Source of the DNA: Tretioscincus oriximinensis
Taxonomy: Eukaryota; Chordata; Lepidosauria; Squamata; Gymnophthalmidae
Assembly (NCBI GenBank): GCA_022410635.1
Contig: JAJVDF010000869.1
Span: forward strand, 147,293 to 211,292
Reading direction: 5' to 3'
Length of the DNA stretch: 64,000 bases
The position numbers and the translations under genes were made by a program. A model generated the notes under the pieces. It did no database searches and had not been told where the DNA came from. It was given only the letters and a program-made list of their open reading frames with translations. Positions 26,901 to 34,259 of the stretch are shown here, piece by piece (the stretch's first letter is position 1; each line of letters starts with the position of its first letter).

Positions 26901-29222
26901 GGTGGGGTATAAGTATAAATAAGCAAGTAAGCAAAGTATTTTTTTCACCCAGAGGGTCATTGACCTTTGGAATTTATTTCCAGAAGAGGTGGTAGTAGCT
27001 AGCAGCCTGGATAGCTTTAAGACAGAATTAGACAAGTTCATGGAAGCCAACGGTATCAACAGCTAATAGGACAGATATCCTCATGCTGCCTCCGAGATGA
27101 AGCAACAGGCAGTATTCCTGAGATGCCATTTGCAGGGTATTGAGAACAGTTGAAGATTTTGCCTTCTTCTGTTCCAGACTGCCCAGGTGAGACAGAATGC
27201 TGGACTCAGGATTCAGCAGAGCTCCTCTTGTGAGATAGGTAGGTAGATAGGTAGACAGGTTCTGCTAGGTCTCCTTTCCAACCTGTCTCTTACCCTCCTT
27301 AGGAAAGCTGAACCTGGTTGACCTGGCTGGCTCGGAGCGAGTGTGGAAGTCTGGAGCCCAGGGGGAGCGCCTGAAGGAAGCCCAGAACATCAACAAGTCC
27401 CTGCTGGCTCTGGGCGAAGTGATCCAGGCGCTACGGGCCAAGCAGCCCCATGTGCCCTTCCGCAACTCCAAGCTCACCTACCTGCTGCAGGACTCCCTGG
27501 GCAAAGGCAGCAAGACCATCATGATGGTTCAGGTGAGAAGGCCAACTGGGCAGGGGCAGAAAAGCCCAGAGACCCTGGTCACACCTTCCTTTTAACCCAG
27601 CTTTCGTCTGGTTTCTTTTGGTACTATCAAAGATCCTTTGAGGAGCTCATTAGTCCATATTGACTGCATGAGACTGGAGTAGATCCAAATTAGATCTGTG
27701 CTAAGAGTCTTCTAAATTAGATTAGTGGTAGACCATAGGCCATGGGGTCCAACCCCCTTTCCATGCAGAGTTCACTAAACCATCCCTGATAGATGGCTGC
27801 CCAGCCTCTGTTTGAAGACTTCCAGTGAAGGCGAACTTACCACCTCTTGTGGCAACCTGTTCCATTGATTGATCACCCTAGAGTACATTTGAAGAAGTAG
27901 ACTTGTCTACAAAATTCAAGCTGCCTACCTTTCTCTTGTTAGTCTACAAGTGCTACAAGCCCCCTTAGAAGCTATCATAGACACGTCTACTTCTTCAGAT
28001 GCTGAGGGACTAATGTCAGGGACAGGTTTCTGAACAAAGGCTTGCATGGCTATTTCTCTGAAATCCTCCCTTGCAATTTCATTTTGTTGTTTCTAGTCCT
28101 TCAATGTGCCAATGAGAACACAGCTGATCCCTTCAGGTATTTGTAGGCAGCTGTCAGATATCTTCTCAGTCTCCTCTTTTGCAGACTAACAATCCCTAGG
28201 TGCTTTCACATTCCTTATAGGACATGGCTTGCAGGCTTCCTACCATCTTAGTAACTTTCCTTTGAACATGCTCCAGTTGATCAATGCCTCTTTTTAATAT
28301 CCTTGAATACACAGAATTGAAACCTGGATTCTGTCATAAAATCCTAAGAGGAGCCCTGCTGAATGAGGCCAGAGCCCATCTAGTCCAGCATTCTGTCTTA
28401 CACAGTAGCCCACCAACTGCGCCTGGGCAGTCTGAACAGAAGAAGGCAAAATCTTCTGTTCTCGACATCCTGCAAATGGAATTTCAGGGGTACTGCCTGT
28501 TGCTCCTTCCCAGAGGCAGCCCCAAATGATCCACCCTATTAGTTATTTATACCTTCAGTGTCCATAAACCTATCAAGGTGTATCAGTGNCTATTTGGATG
28601 GGAAAACAGGAAGTATTTCTGAAATGCTATTCGCTGGGAGTCAAGAACAGGTGAGGGTTTTGCCTTCTCCTGCTTCAGATTGCCCAGGTGCAATTGGTGG
28701 GCCAAGGTAGATTGTAGCAGACCTTATTTGGCTCATCCACATGCTAGTGTAGATTATGGCATGTGGATGGCAGATTTCTATTCTAAGAGTTGACAACAAG
28801 TGGAAGGCCACTGTGTGGGACTAGAATGCTGGTCTAGATGGGCTCTGGCCCCATTCAGCAGGGGCTCCTTTTGTCTTCTTATGTACTAACTCAGTGAAAC
28901 AGGAAAATAAACCACAAGTTACCTGGATAAAGACAGGAAGGCTCCGGTAATCTTCTTGCAAATGTTAGAGTGAAACACCTTTTTGAAGGTAGATGCCACA
29001 GGATGCCAATTCTGCACAGGATGCTGGTAATCATCGGGTTTTGATGGAAGACAGCAGGAGGCAAGTGATTCCCTCTGATCCCTTTCTCTCGGCCTGCATG
29101 TTTCTCTTTAGATTTCTCCCCTGGAGAAGGACCTGGNTGAATCCATTTGCTCCCTCAAGTTTGCCCAACGTGTCTGCAAAGTGGAACTGGGACCAGCTGC
29201 ACGCCGTATTGACACAGCCTGA
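5784..29222 (+). CDS. KIFC2: KIFC2, C-terminal motor kinesin (kinesin-14), 17 exons seen, 5' end missing
   Basis: Minus-end-directed microtubule motor of the kinesin-14 family, linked in mammals to neuronal transport. Coding exons: 5784-5941, 9155-9410, 10477-10664, 10879-10944, 11105-11242, 13332-13529, 16533-16706, 16947-17094, 18314-18444, 20175-20286, 20877-21061, 22318-22422, 22911-23041, 25287-25410, 26133-26262, 27303-27532, 29112-29222. Every junction is AG/GT and phases match throughout, giving 860 visible residues. Residues about 60-520 are heptad-rich coiled coil. The neck and GNIRVLCRL start at 523. The P-loop GQTGSGKT is 608-615, switch I NERSSRSH 721-728 and switch II DLAGSE 754-759. 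The protein ends 36 residues into the last exon. The segment TDSEKR..LT.ENE.LKQSLS (exon 5) resembles mammalian KIFC2, while the motor itself is close to KIFC3. The convergent FOXH1-type neighbour supports KIFC2. The first exon begins with two bases of a split codon, so at least one upstream coding exon is missing. Confidence 0.93.
6060..7370 (-). mobile_element. CR1 fragment split by a foldback insertion
   Basis: CR1 sequence runs 6060-6658 and resumes at 7081 (ATTGTACACCGTATTCCAAA). The 6659-7080 segment is foreign, and TGAGCAGAATTGTACA is duplicated at 6643-6658 and 7081-7096. Confidence 0.75.
6659..7080. mobile_element. Foldback element with long inverted repeats
   Basis: The ends pair over roughly 100 bp. 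CAGCAAAATGCGAAAGC on the left matches the complement of GCTTTCACATTTTGCTG on the right, and a GACAAGACCAAAAATAA block pairs with its complement further in. It has no coding capacity. Flanked by a perfect 16-bp direct repeat. Confidence 0.7.
7500..7990 (-). mobile_element. CR1 3' tail with inserted palindromic MITE
   Basis: CR1 tail (7515-7590 and 7735-7990) interrupted at CTCAACTCTTGGAATAGGG by the GGAATAGGGACCTGCC palindrome (7600-7720). Confidence 0.65.
7995..8160 (+). mobile_element. SINE B fragment
   Basis: Contains GGTGGACGCTGAGAGAGTCC, GGCCACCCAACTGGCTTCC and AGGCTTCCAGATAAGAGTCC, the body shared with 29780-30015 and 52370-52680. Confidence 0.55.
8408..8910 (-). mobile_element. CR1 3' end
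   Basis: Begins with CATAAGAACATAAGAGGAGC, the complement of the CR1 terminus, and reaches the reverse of [20 protein letters not shown]. Confidence 0.8.
9155..9410 (+). CDS. KIFC2: KIFC2 exon, start of coiled coil
   Basis: Acceptor CTCTAG and donor GTGAGT. Phase 0 in, phase 1 out. Encodes [18 protein letters not shown] then Q/L/R-rich heptads (visible residues 53-137). The ESPLLSV..LLL segment resembles the EVPSLLTVTSQLLALL region of human KIFC2. Confidence 0.85.
9505..9766 (-). mobile_element. CR1 tail and palindromic MITE mosaic
   Basis: CR1 tail to CTCAACGCTTGGAATAGGG, then a half copy of the GACCTGCC palindrome. Confidence 0.5.
9768..10110. mobile_element. hAT-like non-autonomous element, copy 1
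   Basis: Starts TAGGCTGACCAGATGACCCC and ends CTGGTCAGTCTA. Flanked by TTCTAGAC and TTCTAGTC (7 of 8 matching), an 8-bp target duplication typical of hAT elements. Confidence 0.7.
10380..10445 (+). repeat. LINE/SINE-type 3' tail
   Basis: GTGGTGAAGAGTGGGATAGA followed by (TAAA)n, the same tail as at 31255 and 44605. Confidence 0.45.
10477..10664 (+). CDS. KIFC2: KIFC2 exon, coiled coil
   Basis: Acceptor CACCCAG and donor CAG|GTGAGC. Phase 1 in, 0 out. Residues 138-200, including [18 protein letters not shown] and further heptads. Confidence 0.88.
10879..10944 (+). CDS. KIFC2: KIFC2 exon, coiled coil (22 codons)
   Basis: Acceptor TCTGCTAG and donor ACG|GTGAGG. Encodes [19 protein letters not shown], close to the LKQQLEQQEEELGRLRLG stretch of human KIFC2. 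Phase 0 on both sides. Confidence 0.92.
11105..11242 (+). CDS. KIFC2: KIFC2 exon, diagnostic TDSEKR segment
   Basis: Acceptor TTCCTCAG and donor AAG|GTGAGG, phase 0/0. Encodes [18 protein letters not shown] followed by LKQSLSI, the most KIFC2-specific part of the rod. The exon ends in a proline-rich hinge (IPPRPP). Confidence 0.93.
11250..12150 (-). mobile_element. L2-type LINE fragment with nested foldback
   Basis: Reverse complement of the L2 ORF2 C-terminus (AHNLWNSLF frame, 12000-11930) and 3' end (11255-11345, GGTCTCAGGGTG). The foldback at 11360-11565 sits inside. Confidence 0.6.
11360..11565. mobile_element. Foldback MITE (TAGACGTGTCTACG family)
   Basis: Arms of about 70 bp pair: GCTAGTAGCACTTAGAGA...GAAAAGTGGGTGG and its near-complement ending CTAAGTGCTACTAGCCCC. 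Same family as 56616-56819. Confidence 0.75.
12226..12746. mobile_element. hAT-like non-autonomous element, copy 2
   Basis: Starts TAGGCTGAACAGATGACCCC and ends GATCAATCTA. Perfect 8-bp duplication CTCTAAAA on both sides. Longer than copy 1 because of an internal tandem duplication of the GGGGCTC.GG.ATCTGGGGCC block. Confidence 0.8.
13332..13529 (+). CDS. KIFC2: KIFC2 exon, coiled coil
   Basis: Acceptor CTCCCAG and donor CAG|GTAAGA, phase 0/0, 66 codons. Contains [19 protein letters not shown] and then [15 protein letters not shown], clear heptads. Confidence 0.92.
13745..14465 (-). mobile_element. CR1 fragment with palindromic MITE
   Basis: CR1 tail complement (GGAAGGGCCCTCCAGGGGTA; CAGCTATCAGGCCTTCTCTC), interrupted about 13975-14125 by a MITE of the 56237-56397 family. 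Confidence 0.65.
14755..15415 (+). mobile_element. CR1 3' end, well preserved
   Basis: Plus-strand ORF2 end ([37 protein letters not shown]) and a complete tail ending TATGTTGTTATGTTCTTATG. Lies in the KIFC2 intron between the exons ending 13529 and starting 16533. Confidence 0.85.
15840..16070 (-). mobile_element. CR1 fragment
   Basis: Complement of the CR1 RT C-terminal region ([17 protein letters not shown] frame). Confidence 0.65.
16533..16706 (+). CDS. KIFC2: KIFC2 exon, coiled coil
   Basis: Acceptor CACCCCCAG and donor AAG|GTGGGT, phase 0/0, 58 codons. Heptad-rich: [18 protein letters not shown]. Confidence 0.9.
16947..17094 (+). CDS. KIFC2: KIFC2 exon, coiled coil
   Basis: Acceptor TTGATAG and donor G|GTAGCC, phase 0 in and 1 out. 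Contains [19 protein letters not shown] and ends [11 protein letters not shown]. Confidence 0.9.
17290..17490 (-). mobile_element. SINE A fragment
   Basis: Reverse copy of the tRNA-derived SINE body (TCAGCTATTCGAAAGCA; GACTCAAAGCAGTTCTTCTT). Confidence 0.5.
17515..18230 (-). mobile_element. L1 ORF2 C-terminus and 3' UTR, decayed
   Basis: On the minus strand near 18190-18110 frames read [24 protein letters not shown], the L1 C-terminal Cys-rich segment. An AT-rich 3' part follows to 17515. Confidence 0.6.
18314..18444 (+). CDS. KIFC2: KIFC2 exon, end of rod
   Basis: Acceptor CCCCCAG and donor CAG|GTGAGA, phase 1 in and 0 out. Encodes [20 protein letters not shown], then [20 protein letters not shown]. 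It parallels the LRGLVSTFTQSC...SEAR segment of human KIFC2. Confidence 0.92.
18560..19010 (-). mobile_element. L2-type LINE fragment
   Basis: Complement of the L2 ORF2 end ([12 protein letters not shown] frame, like VAAP.LWN.LP) with TTTATTTATTGG at its 3' edge. Confidence 0.55.
19050..20150. other. KIFC2 intron, no feature resolved
   Basis: Intronic sequence without a recognised gene. Short AT-rich and diverged repeat pieces may be present, but I could not assign them. Confidence 0.3.
20175..20286 (+). CDS. KIFC2: KIFC2 exon, neck helix
   Basis: Acceptor ACCTCCAG and donor G|GTGGGC, phase 0 in and 1 out. Ends [13 protein letters not shown], the neck helix that leads into the kinesin-14 motor. 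Confidence 0.92.
20315..20450 (-). mobile_element. L2-type 3' end
   Basis: ATACCGCTCTATACCCCAAG and GTCTCAGGGCAGTTAAC, complement of the L2 terminus. Confidence 0.5.
20877..21061 (+). CDS. KIFC2: KIFC2 exon, motor beta-1
   Basis: Acceptor CCCCCTAG and donor GAG|GTGAGC, phase 1 in and 0 out. Encodes [16 protein letters not shown] and then [15 protein letters not shown], the canonical start of the motor head. Confidence 0.95.
21330..21930 (-). mobile_element. L2-type LINE fragment
   Basis: 3' end ATTTTTATCCCGCCCTGTAT then the complement of the ORF2 end. At 21930-21890 the minus frame reads [11 protein letters not shown]. Confidence 0.6.
22318..22422 (+). CDS. KIFC2: KIFC2 exon, P-loop
   Basis: Acceptor ACCTGCAG and donor GAG|GTAATG, phase 0/0, 35 codons. 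Contains [17 protein letters not shown], the ATP-binding P-loop with an intact lysine. Confidence 0.96.
22755..22840 (-). mobile_element. CR1 tail
   Basis: AGAATCATAGTGTTAGAAGG and GGTCCAACCCCCTGC, a CR1 3' tail complement. Confidence 0.6.
22911..23041 (+). CDS. KIFC2: KIFC2 exon, motor core
   Basis: Acceptor CTCTCCTAG and donor AG|GTGAGA, phase 0 in and 2 out. Encodes [20 protein letters not shown] and then [10 protein letters not shown], the conserved EIYNE element. Confidence 0.95.
23185..23400 (-). mobile_element. CR1 3' tail
   Basis: AAGAACATAAGAAGAGCCAT, then the tail consensus in reverse, in the KIFC2 intron after the EIYNE exon. Confidence 0.7.
23410..24640. other. KIFC2 intron, no feature resolved
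   Basis: No exon or repeat that I can name; moderately AT-rich. Confidence 0.3.
24645..25070 (-). repeat. Unclassified dispersed repeat R1
   Basis: Reverse copy: GCAGCAAAAATGTTTCC at one edge and GTAGAAAAGCAGGCAGAAGT near the other. Compare 1975-2340. Confidence 0.6.
25287..25410 (+). CDS. KIFC2: KIFC2 exon, motor core
   Basis: Acceptor CTCCTTAG and donor AAG|GTAGCC, phase 2 in and 0 out. Encodes [19 protein letters not shown] and then [12 protein letters not shown], the beta-5 region after EIYNE. Confidence 0.94.
26133..26262 (+). CDS. KIFC2: KIFC2 exon, switch I
   Basis: Acceptor TCCCACCAG and donor G|GTAACT, phase 0 in and 1 out. Contains [20 protein letters not shown], an intact switch I. 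Confidence 0.96.
26390..26936 (+). mobile_element. L2-type LINE fragment
   Basis: Plus-strand ORF2 end ([22 protein letters not shown] frame with one shift) and 3' end GGTGGGGTATAAGTATAAAT. Confidence 0.6.
26935..27235 (+). mobile_element. CR1 3' end
   Basis: AGTATTTTTTTCACCCAGAG to CAGAGCTCCTCTTGTGAG, directly after an L2 end. Confidence 0.7.
27303..27532 (+). CDS. KIFC2: KIFC2 exon, switch II and microtubule-binding face
   Basis: Acceptor CTCCTTAG and donor CAG|GTGAGA, phase 1 in and 0 out. Contains [11 protein letters not shown], then [12 protein letters not shown] and [18 protein letters not shown], all standard kinesin signatures. Confidence 0.97.
27690..28600 (-). mobile_element. CR1 fragments, two
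   Basis: Complement of the GGCAACCTGTTCCATTG-type CR1 (27735-28320, with a TAGACTTGTCTAC foldback remnant at 27885-28010), then another CR1 tail from 28335. Confidence 0.6.
28600..28890 (+). mobile_element. CR1 tail with MITE half
   Basis: Plus-strand tail ending GGGGCTCCTTTTGTCTTCTTATG. At 28705-28790 it holds a reverse piece of the CATGCTAGTGTAGA palindrome. Confidence 0.55.
29112..29222 (+). CDS. KIFC2: KIFC2 last coding exon with TGA stop
   Basis: Acceptor CTCTTTAG. Encodes ISPLEKDL, one unreadable codon (N at the middle base), [19 protein letters not shown], then RIDTA and TGA at 29220-29222. The short tail after VELGP means the motor is essentially at the C-terminus, with no long C-terminal extension. 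Confidence 0.93.
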   Translation: MSPLEKDLXESICSLKFAQRVCKVELGPAARRIDTA

Positions 29223-29779
29223 AGCTATGTGGGATTCCTCGGAGTGGTTTCAGGATGACTTCTTGGGAAGCCTATTTAGCTCCCCACCTTACTTTCCACT
29301 GGATATATTTCTCCAACCAGGCTGGTCCTGAGGGCCCTATCCTACCTTCCTCTGAACTTACAGTCAGAAAAGCACTGTGCCAAAAAAGGTGGTCCTCCTT
29401 GGCCCTGGATCTGTGGCTCGGAAGCCTCCACCCCTCAACCTGGTGGTATCTTCATGTGCATCGTCCATCTTTGTAGTGTTTGTCCTTTCCGCCATTACCG
29501 CTGTGTTTGTGCTCTGCTCTTCATTGATCTCCAGAGTTCTGGACTGAATCTAGGAAGGTTGCCTGGAACAGAGAGGAGAAGAGTCACCTCGCTTCCTCGT
29601 GATGCCCTTTCCCTGCCTGTTCTTGAGCCAGGAGCAGGGTGGCTGGATACTGGCATGCATGTCTCAATCTGTATCCCTCTGTCCTTATACTCCACGCCTC
29701 GGTTTATCCAGTCTGGTTCTTCTCTTTTTCTGCCTTTGGCCACTGTGGCTCCTTAGGCCCTTTCCCCTTCATTCCATCT

Positions 29780-30015
29780 AAGAGAGGAGGAGGAGAAGAG
29801 GAGGAGTTGGTTTTTACATCCTGCTTCTCTTAACCTAGAAAGACTCAAATTAGCTTCCATTACCTTCTCTTCACAACAGACACCTTGTGAGAAGTAAGTG
29901 GGGCTGGGAGAACNCNAAAGAACTGCAACCAGCCTCGGGTCACCCAGCTGCTTTCATGGAGAAGAGTAGAATCNAACCATGAGGCTTCCAGATAAGAGCC
30001 CAATACTCTAAGCAC
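29780..30015 (+). mobile_element. SINE B
   Basis: GAGGAGTTGGTTTTTACATC start, then ACCTTGTGAGAAGTAAGTGG, GGGTCACCCAGCTGC and a CAGATAAGAGCCCAATACTC end. A widespread lizard-type SINE body. Confidence 0.65.
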
Positions 30016-30299
30016 AAGAGCAGGCGGGCTCTCAATGCCTTGTCATTCAAGCTGCGCTCAAGGGAAAATACTTTAAAGCCAGTGTAGAGGCTGCAACAAG
30101 GGAGCGTTTGCTGGATCCTGGGTGTGCAGCCTTGGAAATGGAGGCCTTGGGGAAGAGGAAAGGTCTTTGGGAGGTTCGGGGAAACCATTAGCTCCAAGTA
30201 TTGCTTCTGGGTCAGTCCAGGCTTCGTTTGCCCAGAGGCCTGGGCTGACGTGTGGTCCTCTCTGCCTGTCCGAGGTTCCTCTCTGCTCTTTTTTTCTCA

Positions 30300-31010
30300 T
30301 TTATTTTGCTTTATTGATTTGAATTTTTATACCACCCTATACCTAAAGATCTCAGGGCAGTTAACATTAAAAACAAAATTAACATCTTCAAGAAACAACA
30401 GTAAAGGAGAGGGTGCTGTTTTTTTAGCCAAAGGCCAGTTAAAACCATCTTTAGTGATTTCCTGAATGAACTCAGTAGTGGTGATTGAGGCCTCTTCCAT
30501 AGTCCAGGGCCTGCCACTGAGGAGGCTTCATGCTCCATGTGCTACTGTGTTGGAAGTGGGGAGGGGTGAGCACCTTCCACTTGCCTCTAGCTCTAGCCAA
30601 CCCAGCTATTCAAAAGCATGAAGTGCAAGAAATTGCAACTGACTGCAAGTAGATACATGGGAACCACCGTAGCCTGGTGGGGAAGATAGAATGTGAGCCT
30701 TCGGGCAAAATATATCCTTGTAAGCCGCTTTGAGTCCCTTTGAAAAGGTGAGAAAAGCGGGGTATAAGAACCAAGTTCTTCTTCTTCTTCTTCTTCTACT
30801 GGCAGGGGGTGGTACAACCAGGAGGGCCTCCCCTGTAGATATGGAACCCAAGGTATTTAGGGCCTTATAGGGTTAAGGATCACACCTTCAACTGGGCTTG
30901 GTAGCAAACTGGCAGCCAGGGCAGCTCCTTCAAGACAGACATGATGCGTTTCTGGCCAGCAGTTTAGCTGTTGTGTTCTGCACCAGCTGCAGCTCTTGCT
31001 CTCCCGTCTC
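30300..31010 (-). mobile_element. L2-type LINE with SINE A inserted
   Basis: Complement of the L2 3' end at 30325-30365 and ORF2 end to 30535. A reverse SINE A at 30590-30800 (ends GAACCAAGTTCTTCTTC), then L2 resumes to about 31000. Confidence 0.6.
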
Positions 31011-31264
31011 CTTTAAGGCACTTTCATCCCTTTGAAATTCATCTCTGGCTGAACCCTACTGCATCACGGAAGGAAGTCTGTAGGTCTTTNTTTTCTCCCA
31101 ATTCCTTTGTGCTTAAGCTTCACCTGGAACCCCCAGGAGTGTCTGTGTCTGTCTCCAGGGAGGGAAGGAGGCTATGGATGTTTCGTTAGTGTGTATGTCT
31201 CCCCACCCACATCCCCGATTTCTTGGCTTTCTGTTACTCTCCCTGCAACCAATGGTGAAGAGTG

Positions 31265-31560
31265 GGATATAAATAATTTTAAACTAAAATAAATCATATT
31301 TATTTTAATATTTATATTCCACCTAGGTCCAGATGTTAAGATGTCCTAAAACTGTAAAACTTAAACTACAATCCACTTCCTTCGATAGGACCACACTTAG
31401 CAGGAAGCAAAGCCCCTAAGGCCTGGGTCAAGAGTTAGGTTTTAATCAGCCACTTAAAGACATATAAAATNAAGTGCCTGGGGTTTCAAGAGTCAGGGAG
31501 CTACCCCGAAAAAGGTGTCACCCTTCCCAAGGAAGAGAGGGGGTTACAGGGAGCCCCCCT
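31265..31560 (-). mobile_element. L2-type fragment
   Basis: Diverged complement of the L2 end (TTTTATTCC-type 3' edge, GGGTCAAGAGTTAGG, GAGTCAGGGAGCTACC). Confidence 0.4.
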
Positions 31561-31659
31561 ATCTTGTGACCTTCGTGCTCCTGTTAGCCAGTGGCTATGG
31601 GGTTGCTACACAGCATCTATCACGCCATCTGAAGGATGTGAAAGGAGTTGCAGCGTTAT

Positions 31660-32100
31660 AGGCCCAGCCAACTTTCGGTCAGCAGAAAACTTGTTTCCGT
31701 GGGCAGGACAGGGGACTAATGGGTGAAAAAGGNGTCTCCTGGGGCTAATACTGCAGTGCAACCTGGGAGCTGTAGTCTTCAGGGCGGGGCCTCATGCAGG
31801 CTGGGCAGAAGAGGTTACATGCCACTTCAAGGCAGATTACACTTCCCAGCCATCCTCATTGCAGCACAATAATAGCTCCGTACACATTTTGGGCTGCTGC
31901 TGTTACTACTTTTATAATCGTGAAGCTGCTGGCCATTCAAGCTTTTAAATAAGCGCTTGCCATGGTGAAAAAACGATGTAGAAAAGCAGGCAGAAGTACA
32001 ACCAATAACCATAATAAAACCGGAAACAAATTTGGGCTGAAGATCAGAAACAGGAAACTGGTTGGTTGGTTATTGTTGGCAACTGGCATTCCCCATCTAT
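31660..32100 (-). repeat. Unclassified dispersed repeat R1
   Basis: Reverse copy, GGGAGCTGTAGTCTTCAGG and TAGAAAAGCAGGCAGAAGTA, parallel to 24645-25070. Confidence 0.6.
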
Positions 32101-32504
32101 TGGTGGAATGAATCATATTTTTCTAGCTTAACAAAGAAATGCCCCACTGTGGTGTCCTCCATTTTAGAGGGCCCTACTATTCCATGACCCTCACAGTCAG
32201 GGGTGCCACANCCACTGGCAGTGTGTGTATTTTCTGCAGCCTGTGCTCTGCAAAGTTTTATGTATTCATCTTAAAGAAGTAAGGGGGAATGGGCTCCACC
32301 CCTCCGCCCATCCCATGGCCTAAGCTGGACTTGACACACAGCACCCTGAGGGGAAAACGCACCATTGGGCTTCTCCAGGAAAGAAAATGGATGGAAGATA
32401 CCACAGGAGAACAAAGGGGCCCCCACACCATCCAAAATGCAACTCGGCTCTTATATCCAAATAAAAGTCCTTNTGATGTACCCAAAATGGCTCATTTTGC
32501 TGAT

Positions 32505-33060
32505 ACAGATTTATTTATTTATACAATTTATATTCCGCCCTAGACCCAGAGGTCTCAAGGTGTATTACAATAAAAGGCCATGAATGCAAAATTAACATGA
32601 ATAGATAAAAACAGGAACATGCAGTCTTCAAGAAGAGTGTTTGGCTCAGCCAAAAGCAATTCAAAACAGGTGTGTCTTCACCTGGTATTCGAGTGTGTAT
32701 TATGTAGGTGCCTGATGCACCTCAGAAAGGAGGCTGTTCCACAACCTGGGGGCTACTTATTTATACTTCTACCCTGTCCATCCTATACCCCAAAGTCTCA
32801 GGTCGGCTAACAAAACAAAAAAAATACAAAATTGGGATATTAAATCAATGAAGGTGAGAAGGAAAATAGCATGTCTTCAACCAAAGGCCAGGTAAAAGGA
32901 TCTTTTAAAAGAATACAGTGGTGGTGACTGTCACACTTCAAGGGGGGAGACTATTCCATAGTCTGGGGGCTACCACTGAGAAGGCCCGACCCAGGGTTCC
33001 CACTCCATTTGCTGTTGAGAAGCCTTCCCTGCAGCTTGATTGGTTTGATATGCCCGGAAA
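32505..33060 (-). mobile_element. Two L2-type fragments
   Basis: Two successive 3' ends: TTTATATTCCGCCCTAGACC at 32525 and CCATCCTATACCCCAAAGTC at 32775. Each is followed by the complement of the ORF2 end. Confidence 0.55.
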
Positions 33061-33364
33061 CAATTGACAGATCATTACATAAGATTGGATGGTAGGCTAG
33101 ATGGCCTATGACTGGATATAGCAGGTGCCCAGGCTGCCTCCAAAATCCATTGGGAGTAAAAACCCAGAAAAGGTTTGGTTTGTCTTCTGCTTGAGATTCA
33201 CAGGACTGGACCACAGGGCAAGCTGCTTCTGTGGTCTTGCAGACAAATTTAACAAGGAGAATCCTATTAATGGCTGCTAAAATGCATAGTTAAGTGGCAC
33301 CTTCAGGTTGGAGGGGCAGGCAGGAGGTCTCTGAAAGCAGTTTGCCTTTGCCTTCTGTTTGAGA

Positions 33365-34150
33365 TGAAACAAGAGTCATAGAGTTGGAAGGAACCTGCAG
33401 GGTCCTGGGATCCAACCCCAAAGTAAATGCAGGATTCACTAAACCATCCCAGACATATGGCCTCTGAAGACTTCCAGCAAAGGAGAACTCACCACGTCCT
33501 CTGGCAATTGAGTCCACTGGTTTATCACCCTTACTGTCATCATTTTTTGAGGTCTAATCTATANCAACTTCTTTGCAGTTTCATCCCATTNTTTCGAGTC
33601 CTTCCATGAGCCAATCAAAACAAAGTTGACCCCTCCACTCTGTGGCAGCCCTTCGGATATTNGTAGGCAGCTCTCAGGTCTCCTCTTTTGCAGACTAAAC
33701 ATCCCTACATCCTTTAACTGTTCCACATAGGACTTGATTTCCAGGTCACTTCCATCTTTTATCTTGTTTCAGTTTATCAATGTCCCTTTTAAATTAAGGT
33801 GCCCGGAACTGAACACTGTATTTCAAGTGGGTCTGACCAAAGTACTGTAGAGGAATCATTGCTTCCCGTGATCAAGATTCTGTTCTCCTCTTAATACACC
33901 CCAGGATTGTGTTTGCCTTTTTTGCAGCTGCTTCACCCTGTTGATTAATGTTTGGGATCTACCAAGACTTCCAGGCCCTTTTCCCATGTGCTGCTGCCAT
34001 TTTATAAATATTGTTTTTATTCTTGTTGCCCAGATATAGGACCTTCAATTTCTCCCTGTTAAATACAATTCTGTAAGTTTCAGCCGATTGTTGAAGCTCG
34101 TCTAAATCTTTTTGAATCTTCTCTCTCATTTAGTATTGGCAACTCCAGAA
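33365..34150 (-). mobile_element. CR1 fragment
   Basis: Complement of a CR1 from its GTTGGAAGGAACCTGCAGGG tail into the RT C-terminal region (33900-34140). Confidence 0.7.
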
Positions 34151-34245
34151 CATTTTGTGGGCCATTGTGTAAGTCAGGAAGGTGGATTAGAAGGAGAGGT
34201 GGCCTGATCCAGCAGCCCCCCCCCCCCCTTGTGAACTCATGCTAC
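34150..34245 (+). mobile_element. CR1 3' terminus abutting the FOXH1-like stop codon
   Basis: GGGCCATTGTGTAAGTCAGG, then CCTGATCCAGCAG and a C run, ending in a worn CTTGTGAACTCATG. This ends about 15 bp from the FOXH1-like TGA at 34260-34262. Confidence 0.6.
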
Positions 34246-34259
34246 TTGTCCATGCGAGA

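Larger units (their letters stand above)
29223..34259. other. KIFC2-FOXH1-like intergenic region
   Basis: Convergent 3' ends. It holds the KIFC2 3' UTR (end not located; no clear AATAAA before the SINE at 29780), then SINE B, L2, SINE A, R1 and CR1 pieces. No further gene was recognised. Confidence 0.6.
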
